A stretch of DNA of 11,585 nucleotides from an uncultured Bacilli bacterium (lineage in GTDB: Bacteria; Bacillota_I; Bacilli_A; RF39; UBA660), in assembly GCA_947623645.1 (NCBI GenBank), contig CANQHK010000030.1, positions 1 to 11,585 on the forward strand, given 5' to 3'. The stretch's first letter is position 1. Every line of letters starts with the position of its first letter. This document shows positions 7,252 to 11,585 of this stretch, one piece after another. A model generated the notes under the pieces. That model searched no databases. It was not told where the DNA came from and worked only from the letters and a program-made list of their open reading frames with translations. A program made the translations under genes and the position numbers.

Positions 7252-7740
7252 TTAGAATGGTAATTCATCATCACTAATTTCGATATTCGCACCGAAATCA
7301 CTGAAAGGGTCACTACTTACATCTGTCGTAGATGGAGTAGTATTGGATGAAAAGTCATAAGGAGTAGCTTCATCTTGGAAAGCTGGTTGACTACTAGGAG
7401 CAGAATCTTCTCGTGCTCCGCCAGATGGACGTCCTAAAAATTGAACATTATCGGCAACAACTTCTGTAACATAACGTTTACTTCCATCTTGAGCATCATA
7501 ACTTCTCGTTTGAATCCGTCCATCAATTGCAACTTGACTTCCCTTTGTTAAATAATTTTTAACATTTTCAGCCTGTCTTCTCCAAACAACGATATTAATA
7601 AAGTCTGCTTCTCTTTCTCCATTTTGATTCGTAAAATTACGATCTACAGCAAGGGAAAAAGTAGCAGATGGAATATTTGAACTTGTATAACGAAGTTCAG
7701 GATCCCTTGTAAGTCTTCCAATTAAAAATACTTTATTCAT
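7252..7740 (-). CDS. ssb: Single-stranded DNA-binding protein SSB
   Basis: Binds and protects single-stranded DNA and recruits replication and repair proteins. The 162-residue product has the OB fold at about 1-105, beginning MNKVFLIGRLTRDPELRYT, with FINIVVWRRQAENV (47-60). A disordered Ser/Thr/Pro linker follows, and it ends in the acidic tip DDELPF used for partner binding. GAGGTG lies five bases before the ATG. It sits between rpsF and rpsR, the normal firmicute order, which suggests it is the housekeeping SSB and not a plasmid or phage copy. Confidence 0.97.
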   Translation of the reverse strand: MNKVFLIGRLTRDPELRYTSSNIPSATFSLAVDRNFTNQNGEREADFINIVVWRRQAENVKNYLTKGSQVAIDGRIQTRSYDAQDGSKRYVTEVVADNVQFLGRPSGGAREDSAPSSQPAFQDEATPYDFSSNTTPSTTDVSSDPFSDFGANIEISDDELPF

Positions 7741-7756
7741 AAATACACCTCAATCT

Positions 7757-8047
7757 TTATACATCTACACGAACGATTAAGTGACGGATAATATCTTCAC
7801 TAATAAGAGCTAAACGATCAAATTCATTCGTTGCATCACTATTATTCGCTTCAATTGTAATAAGATAATAATATCCTTTTAAATATTTCTTGATTTCATA
7901 AGCCAAATCTCTTTGACCCAACTCTTTTACATCAAGAACTTGAGCACCTTTTTCAATAAGCATATTCTTCATGTTTTCAACAACAGTTTTAATATTTGCT
8001 TCTTCTAAATCTGGTCTTACAATGAACATAATTTCATATTTTTTCAC
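7757..8047 (-). CDS. rpsF: 30S ribosomal protein S6
   Basis: Ribosomal protein S6, 96 residues, normal length, partner of S18 on the 30S platform. It opens KKYEIMFIVRPDLEE and has GQRDLAYEIKKYLKGYYYL (44-62), typical of the ferredoxin-like fold. The start is GTG at 8047, preceded by a near-perfect AAGGAGGTG eight bases away; no ATG is better placed. The strong ribosome site can be masked by the upstream leader (see the leader entry). It is the first gene of the operon; ssb follows after 16 bases. Confidence 0.97.
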   Translation of the reverse strand: MKKYEIMFIVRPDLEEANIKTVVENMKNMLIEKGAQVLDVKELGQRDLAYEIKKYLKGYYYLITIEANNSDATNEFDRLALISEDIIRHLIVRVDV

Positions 8048-8056
8048 AGTTCACAC

Positions 8057-8109
8057 CTCCTTTTGGACGAATGGCCATAAAAATGGCAAGGAGTATTTCC
8101 ATACTCGGG
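8057..8109 (-). promoter_or_regulatory. Structured rpsF leader, candidate S6:S18 autoregulatory element
   Basis: In the order transcribed: CCC (8107-8109), a perfect hairpin GAGTAT-GGAA-ATACTC (8091-8106), a hairpin GCCAT-TTTT-ATGGC (8074-8087), then the ribosome site AAGGAG (8057-8062). CTCCTT (8088-8093) can pair with that ribosome site over six bases, enclosing the second hairpin. This pairing would compete with the first hairpin because they share CTC. Many bacteria have an rpsF leader bound by the S6:S18 dimer through a CCG flanked by helices. A CCG is present (8106-8108), but it lies so close to the predicted transcript start that the outer stem is not evident. The masking pairing is seen; the regulator is inferred. 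Confidence 0.5.
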
Positions 8110-8113
8110 TATT

Positions 8114-8142
8114 AGTATAGCAAAAAAAAGATGAAAAATCAA
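8114..8142 (-). promoter_or_regulatory. Promoter of rpsF-ssb-rpsR
   Basis: Minus-strand TTGATT (8137-8142), a 17-base spacer and TATACT (8114-8119). The spacer contains the T-run of the upstream gene's terminator, and the -35 lies within its hairpin. The transcript would start near 8107-8110. Confidence 0.8.
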
Positions 8143-8154
8143 GAATTTTCCATC
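8122..8154 (-). terminator. Rho-independent terminator of the 113-residue membrane-protein gene
   Basis: Minus-strand GATGGAAAA (8146-8154) pairs with TTTTTCATC (8130-8138) as nine base pairs with one G-U, around a seven-base loop. Eight T follow (8122-8129). It lies about 22 bases after the stop codon and is physically merged with the rpsF promoter. Confidence 0.8.
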
Positions 8155-8175
8155 AAAATATCAAAAACTATTTTT

Positions 8176-8517
8176 TTATTGTTGATTCATTTTTTCTTCG
8201 ATTTGATTGAAATCTAAAACACCAGGAACATTGTCATTCGTTGCAGCATTTTGAGATTTTTGAATAACACTATCTGGAACAACCGATTTAGTCGTATCAA
8301 TAGGATTACTAGAAGCAGCAGGTGCAGGATTAGAAACAGGAGCAGGCGCAGGAGAAGTCATATCATTTGAAAGCACAGCCATTCGATTTTCCTGTTCTTT
8401 TTTAAGTTGCATTCTCTCCATAATAAACCCTATAATAGCCATAACAAAAATTAAAGAAAGAATAGCCACTATAATATAGACAAATCCATCTAAAAAATCT
8501 CTATAAAACCAAATCAT
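8176..8517 (-). CDS. Small single-pass membrane protein with Pro/Ala-rich linker, unknown function
   Basis: I do not recognise this 113-residue product. One strong hydrophobic helix (about 11-33) is followed by a basic and acidic stretch (MERMQLKKEQENR) that would stay in the cytoplasm, then a Pro/Ala/Ser-rich flexible segment (about 53-75). The C-terminus is polar and ends VLDFNQIEEKMNQQ, possibly a short helix that binds a partner. This shape resembles small membrane tethers but gives no function. GAGGG lies about nine bases before the ATG. It has its own promoter and terminator, so it is independent of both neighbours. It could be mistaken for a secreted protein, but there is no clear signal-peptidase site. 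Confidence 0.85.
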   Translation of the reverse strand: MIWFYRDFLDGFVYIIVAILSLIFVMAIIGFIMERMQLKKEQENRMAVLSNDMTSPAPAPVSNPAPAASSNPIDTTKSVVPDSVIQKSQNAATNDNVPGVLDFNQIEEKMNQQ

Positions 8518-8543
8518 ATCAATCGCCCTCTATTCTTATATTT

Positions 8544-8571
8544 ATTATACTAAAATAAAAATAAAAAACAA
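8544..8571 (-). promoter_or_regulatory. Promoter of the 113-residue membrane-protein gene
   Basis: Minus-strand TTGTTT (8566-8571), a 16-base spacer and a perfect TATAAT (8544-8549), about 27 bases before the ATG at 8517. The surrounding DNA is very AT-rich, which makes the -35 the less certain half. Confidence 0.6.
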
Positions 8572-8628
8572 GATTAATTTACCAAAAATCCCAGAAAAAT
8601 TGTAAATCAAAAATCATGTATAATTTTT

Positions 8629-8904
8629 TTACATTTGATTAAGCAACTTAGAAATTTCTGAATCATTATTAAATTTTTGTTGAAAGACTTCTAATAAATG
8701 AAGTTTTTCTTGCTGATCAGATACAAAGTCAAATTGTAATTGATTATTTCTTATTTCTTGCTTAGCAAATCTTACTTCAACAGGTTTAAAATTGCTTACT
8801 AAAAAGACATAATCATTATCGCCTTCCTGAAATTGGCAATAACATATATATTCTTTCCCATCTTCAATCTCAACGATTTCTCCAAATTTTATTTTTTCAA
8901 TCAT
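8629..8904 (-). CDS. Small soluble protein of 91 residues, unknown function
   Basis: Not recognised. The first 60 residues look beta-rich (FGEIVEIEDGKEYICYCQF, then DYVFLVSNFKPVEVRFA), and the last 25 look helical (QEKLHLLEVFQQKF onward). The layout loosely recalls small DUF1292/YrzB-like proteins, but this is only a pattern resemblance. There is no membrane segment; Cys 21 and 23 form CYC. I chose the ATG at 8904, which overlaps the end of the 98-residue gene by eight bases. An in-frame TTG at 8925 would overlap by 29 bases and has no ribosome site. The ATG has only a distant GAAAGG (8918-8923), so translation probably depends on ribosomes finishing the upstream gene. It is the last gene of the three-gene operon. 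Confidence 0.8.
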   Translation of the reverse strand: MIEKIKFGEIVEIEDGKEYICYCQFQEGDNDYVFLVSNFKPVEVRFAKQEIRNNQLQFDFVSDQQEKLHLLEVFQQKFNNDSEISKLLNQM

Positions 8905-9193
8905 TCCTATTTTCCATCCTTTCAATATAACTTGCTAACAATTCCTTAATAGAATACATATACACAAATACAGTTTCTACAAAATCATCTTCATTAGAAT
9001 CATCTTTTCTTATATCCACCACTTCTCTATTAAAAAGAATTTTTTCATAAATTTGGTGAATTTCATTTAATTTTTGAAGAGATGCTATAATTTCTTGAAT
9101 CTGTTTTTCTGCATATAGTTTTTTATCTTTAAGGGATAATTTTTTATACTTTTCAATATAGTCATTAAATTCCTTATCTTCTTTGAATTCCAT
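8897..9193 (-). CDS. Small charged helical protein of 98 residues, unknown function
   Basis: Not recognised. The sequence is highly charged and mostly helical, with a likely coiled coil over about residues 13-55 (IEKYKKLSLKDKKLYAEK and beyond). A short acidic gap (DDSNEDDF, 64-71) and a second helix (72-95) follow. No membrane segment, signal peptide or catalytic motif is visible, so a structural or adaptor role is possible. The ATG at 9193 has AGAGGA eight bases upstream, inside the 690-residue gene, and the two genes overlap by 20 bases. The tight packing suggests a product that works with the membrane protein. Confidence 0.82.
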   Translation of the reverse strand: MEFKEDKEFNDYIEKYKKLSLKDKKLYAEKQIQEIIASLQKLNEIHQIYEKILFNREVVDIRKDDSNEDDFVETVFVYMYSIKELLASYIERMENRND

Positions 9194-11246
9194 CCTCTAT
9201 ATCCTCTCCCATTCCTTCTAATCTTCCTTCTGCAACAATCTTATTATCTTTTCCTATCTCACGAATATACGGCATAACAGCATCTGTAATGTCCTGTTGT
9301 TTCCCGTTTTCATAGGTAACAAAGATTTTTCCATCTTCAAAGCTTATTTTATTTGAAAAAGAATCAAAATTGGAAGGATTTTGTCGTTGAAGAAATTCAT
9401 AAGCTTTTCTCACTGTTTCTTCTAAATTTGCTTGTTGATCGTCATCTAATTTTTGAAGAGCATCATTTTTTTCTAAAAACAATCTTCCTACTTTTTCTTT
9501 CCATCCACTTTTCTGTTCATATTTTTCCTTTGCTTTTTCAAATTCAGTTAAGAAGTTTTGATATTCATCATCGTTTGGAAATTGATAAAATTGTGGGTCC
9601 TTGGCAAGTTCTTTATTTTTTCTATATTTTTCAACAGCAACAGCAAGAGTACCCAAAGCTGGTAGAAGAGCAACTTGTAAATTACAATCTTCTAAATTCC
9701 AAGTTAATTTTTTATGAATTTCTTCATCTTCCAAGATCTCCACACCATCTTCTTTTTGATCAATCGTTGTATCCGATAAATGAAGAGAATGAATAATATA
9801 TTCTTTTCCATCACTTCCCATAACTCGATTTCCTTCTGTAAGAAGATTTCCTTGTTCATCACGTATTTTTATTTGAACATTTCCAGAGATTGTTAAAAAA
9901 TCTCCTTCAAAATTTTCTGTAGTACCAGAAAACATTGCTGCTTTTTGAGCTTTTTGTTCTAAATATTCTTGTGTCATGGACTGATTGCCAATCAAATCTT
10001 GAATATCAATCCATCCTAAACGAGTAACATCTTTATTTCCACCTAAATGAACTCGAATATCCAAAACTTCTGGGGACAAGTGATAATCATGACATACTTG
10101 ATCAATCATATTTCCTAAATTTTGAGAAACAGACGACTGATCAAAATTTTCAATCGCAGATAAAATTTGTTCATTATAAACAATAGAAAATCCAGTTATT
10201 TCATAATCTCCACTATATTTATTTTCTTGATTAAATTCTTCTCCTATTGTTTTTTCTGCACCATCTAATACTGAATTGACATTATAAGTATCATTTTCTA
10301 AAGTCAAAAGATAATCTCCTAAATTTAAATCCTGAATAATTTTTAGAATATCATCATCTGTTAATTGACCGGCAAAAACTCCAACATTATATCCAAGTGT
10401 TTGAGAATCAACTTCTTTTTCTGTTTGATTTCCATAAGAACGAGGAGCATTCAAATCATAATCTGTTTTAATTTTTATACCAGAAGCAAGGGTTAAAACA
10501 ATAGACATCGCTAACAAGCCTTTGGGAATTTTACTGGTATATTTTTTTATAACTCTTGCAACAACACTTTTTGAAGGTTCCTTATGAGAATCTGGAGATT
10601 TTGAAATAGAAGAACCACTAGAGCCATTTGAAATTGGATTCTTGGGTGGTAAATATGAAGGTTTATCTTCCTTTTTCTTTTTCATAACAATATAATCTTC
10701 TAAAGCAGTCAAAAAATCTTCTTTAGAGATATAATCACCATTGGCTAATTGAATTCCCCTATTTCCTAAAAATAAAGCTCCTTTTCTATACTCTATATTA
10801 CTTTTAGCTCCAGTTACGCTCACAAGTCTTCCGTCTTGATTGGTAATTTTTTCTGCATCTTTTAGAGTTATCTTTCCAGCGGTAGAAACAACCGTTGCTA
10901 ATAATGAAGGAGAATCAATATATTTTCCTTTTTTATTGACAACAACGGTTCCTTCGTCCATGGTTGAAAGAGCTTTTTTCATTGCATTCATTAAAGAATC
11001 AGCATCAACATAACTTCCATCTTTTAGTTGGATTTGTTGTTGATTGTACCCAAAAAACATCCTTCCAATTCTTTTCTTATCAAAATAAATATCTTTATCA
11101 TGTCTTGTTTCTCTCTTTCCTTGACTAGCTACATCTTGAATTTCAATCGTTGGCAAAGAATTAACATCGAGGGAAATATTTCCTTTTTCTTCATAACCTT
11201 CTTGAACCAATTTTTGATATGAATTTTGTTCGTTCATTCGAATCAT
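9174..11246 (-). CDS. Large two-pass membrane protein with repeated N-terminal modules, unknown function
   Basis: Not recognised. The 690-residue product has a long N-terminal region without a signal peptide (1-240), a helix at about 242-259, a polar region (260-521), a second hydrophobic segment at about 522-538, and a charged helical tail (540-690). By the positive-inside rule (KKYTSKIPKG before the first helix, EKYRKNKELAK after the second) both ends are cytoplasmic and about 260 residues are outside. The N-terminal part has related units around IQLKDGSYV (72-80), VVVNKKGKYI (101-110) and IQLANGDYI (165-173), each followed by a helix. A Ser/Gly/Pro linker (199-227) precedes the membrane. 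A coiled coil is likely at 560-620. No enzyme motif is visible. The start is uncertain: AAAGG is 3 bases from this ATG and 12 from the ATG at 11237. Confidence 0.9.
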   Translation of the reverse strand: MIRMNEQNSYQKLVQEGYEEKGNISLDVNSLPTIEIQDVASQGKRETRHDKDIYFDKKRIGRMFFGYNQQQIQLKDGSYVDADSLMNAMKKALSTMDEGTVVVNKKGKYIDSPSLLATVVSTAGKITLKDAEKITNQDGRLVSVTGAKSNIEYRKGALFLGNRGIQLANGDYISKEDFLTALEDYIVMKKKKEDKPSYLPPKNPISNGSSGSSISKSPDSHKEPSKSVVARVIKKYTSKIPKGLLAMSIVLTLASGIKIKTDYDLNAPRSYGNQTEKEVDSQTLGYNVGVFAGQLTDDDILKIIQDLNLGDYLLTLENDTYNVNSVLDGAEKTIGEEFNQENKYSGDYEITGFSIVYNEQILSAIENFDQSSVSQNLGNMIDQVCHDYHLSPEVLDIRVHLGGNKDVTRLGWIDIQDLIGNQSMTQEYLEQKAQKAAMFSGTTENFEGDFLTISGNVQIKIRDEQGNLLTEGNRVMGSDGKEYIIHSLHLSDTTIDQKEDGVEILEDEEIHKKLTWNLEDCNLQVALLPALGTLAVAVEKYRKNKELAKDPQFYQFPNDDEYQNFLTEFEKAKEKYEQKSGWKEKVGRLFLEKNDALQKLDDDQQANLEETVRKAYEFLQRQNPSNFDSFSNKISFEDGKIFVTYENGKQQDITDAVMPYIREIGKDNKIVAEGRLEGMGEDIEDGIQRR

Positions 11247-11259
11247 CTACCTTTAGTTA

Positions 11260-11288
11260 AGTTTAACATACCAGATTTTTAGTGTCAA
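11260..11288 (-). promoter_or_regulatory. Strong promoter of the 690/98/91-residue operon
   Basis: Minus-strand perfect TTGACA (11283-11288), a 17-base spacer and TAAACT (11260-11265) with TG one base upstream (extended -10). The transcript would start near 11252-11254, only a few bases before the start codon, leaving a very short leader and no room for a leader-based switch. Confidence 0.8.
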
Positions 11289-11314
11289 GAACGAAGGGTT
11301 TTGAAAATGGTAAG

Positions 11315-11361
11315 AGATAGATTTTTTATTTTTTAAATGTAAAGTACATGTAAATCTATCT
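11315..11361. repeat. 10-bp inverted repeat with inner palindrome
   Basis: AGATAGATTT (11315-11324) and AAATCTATCT (11352-11361) are perfect inverted copies separated by 27 bases. Between them is a smaller inverted repeat ATGTA-AAG-TACAT (11337-11349). It lies about 30-75 bases upstream of the -35 of the 690-residue operon, where a dimeric regulator could bind. Confidence 0.6.
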
Positions 11362-11407
11362 TTATTTTAAGTTATTTGATTTTATTTATATTGTTGATTT
11401 TCGATTG

Positions 11408-11456
11408 CCGGAAAAATTTAGCTGAGGCAAAAATTTTGAGTTCCGGTAAAATTTAG
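11408..11456. repeat. Pair of 14-base direct repeats CCGG(A/T)AAAATTTAG
   Basis: CCGGAAAAATTTAG (11408-11421) and CCGGTAAAATTTAG (11443-11456) differ at one base and start 35 bases apart. The first CCGGAA can also pair with TTCCGG (11441-11446), with AAATTT on both sides inside (11414-11419 and 11431-11436), so the block can read as an interrupted inverted repeat. A weaker third match, CCAAAATTTAG, lies at 11528-11538. Confidence 0.6.
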
Positions 11457-11465
11457 AAGAAAACG

Positions 11466-11502
11466 AAAAAATGAATTTGTTTTATCCACAAATTCATTTT
11501 TT
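11466..11502. repeat. 14-bp perfect inverted repeat, possible bidirectional terminator
   Basis: AAAAAATGAATTTG (11466-11479) and CAAATTCATTTTTT (11489-11502) enclose a nine-base loop. With A-runs outside on one side and T-runs on the other, it could terminate transcription in either direction. No gene in the window needs it, so it may serve a leftward gene ending beyond the right edge, or be a DNA structure in its own right. The stem is AT-rich, weaker than the other terminators here. Confidence 0.6.
11482..11490 (+). other. Perfect DnaA box
   Basis: TTATCCACA, the consensus DnaA-binding 9-mer, covers most of the loop and the first two bases of the right arm of the inverted repeat at 11466-11502. 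It is the only box in this region. One other perfect copy occurs inside the walJ coding sequence (2021-2029), so chance is possible. Confidence 0.45.
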
Positions 11503-11579
11503 TGCGCCAAAAATAAGGAAAAAACTTCCAAAATTTAGTACAATTTAATTAACTAAAAAAAATAGTTCTAAACAAAAAT

Positions 11580-11585
11580 AAGGAG
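11580..11585 (+). promoter_or_regulatory. Possible ribosome-binding site for a rightward gene beyond the edge
   Basis: AAGGAG forms the last six bases of the plus strand, after an A-rich stretch typical of spacing before a gene. If a start codon follows within ten bases, a divergent plus-strand gene begins just outside the window. A TACAAT (11539-11544) could be its -10 but lacks a good -35. Confidence 0.3.

Larger units (their letters stand above)
11247..11585. other. Repeat-rich non-coding region
   Basis: No convincing gene is found on either strand over about 340 bases. It holds the operon promoter (11260-11288), three separate repeat structures, one perfect DnaA box and a possible ribosome site at the right edge. 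All three minus-strand frames contain stops within about 45 bases of the right edge, so at most the very end of a leftward gene could lie there. Confidence 0.7.

Noticed and set aside
8590..8640. Possible hairpin after the 91-residue gene (AATCAAA/TTTGATT and TGTA/TACA arms)
   Set aside because: The stem is AT-only with a five-base bulge and is not followed by a proper T-run, so I do not call it a terminator. The operon may end by another route or read into the 113-residue gene.
9353..9796. Plus-strand open frame of 147 codons inside the 690-residue gene
   Set aside because: Phe/Leu/His-rich shadow with no ribosome site; the minus-strand frame is far more protein-like and continuous.
8176..11246. 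Mobile element or phage origin for the unknown genes
   Set aside because: No integrase, transposase, terminal repeats, tRNA target or capsid-like gene; base composition and strand match the neighbours.

Overview
The window is an AT-rich stretch of a low-GC bacterium of the Bacillota (Bacilli) type. It carries the firmicute gene sets rpsF-ssb-rpsR and (gdpP-like)-rplI-dnaB, followed by walJ and rlmH. TGG encodes Trp and TGA is used as a stop, so the code is the standard bacterial one and not the mollicute code. Every convincing gene lies on the minus strand. In B. subtilis and staphylococci these genes lie on the arm just left of oriC and point away from it. By analogy the origin here would lie to the right of the window; this is inference.

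Layout in the direction of transcription, from high to low coordinates. (1) 11247-11585 is a non-coding, repeat-rich region. It holds a strong promoter for the next operon, a perfect DnaA box in the loop of a 14-bp inverted repeat, a pair of CCGG(A/T)AAAATTTAG repeats, and a Shine-Dalgarno-like AAGGAG at the right edge on the plus strand. (2) 8629-11246 is a tightly overlapping three-gene operon that I do not recognise: a 690-residue two-pass membrane protein and two small soluble proteins. (3) 8176-8517 is a small single-pass membrane protein with its own promoter and terminator. (4) rpsF-ssb-rpsR (S6, SSB, S18) has a structured leader and its own terminator. (5) 1396-6937 is a six-gene operon: a stand-alone DHH-DHHA1 phosphodiesterase at the GdpP position, rplI (L9), dnaB (replicative helicase), a membrane-anchored LysM/G5/M23 cell-wall peptidase, walJ (metallo-beta-lactamase fold) and rlmH (23S rRNA methyltransferase). 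A clear promoter and terminator bound it. (6) 31-1320 is an AGCS-family sodium:amino-acid symporter, and a strong promoter overlapping its stop codon fires out of the left edge.

The core operons link translation (S6, S18, L9, RlmH), replication (SSB, DnaB), nucleotide signalling or turnover (DHH protein) and the cell wall (M23 peptidase, WalJ). Two departures from the usual firmicute arrangement stand out. The GdpP-like protein lacks its membrane, PAS and GGDEF parts. The M23 peptidase sits between dnaB and walJ, where purA and walR-walK-walH-walI usually lie. The best candidate for something undescribed is the 690-residue membrane protein with its two coupled partners. No tRNA, rRNA, CRISPR array, transposase or phage gene was seen.
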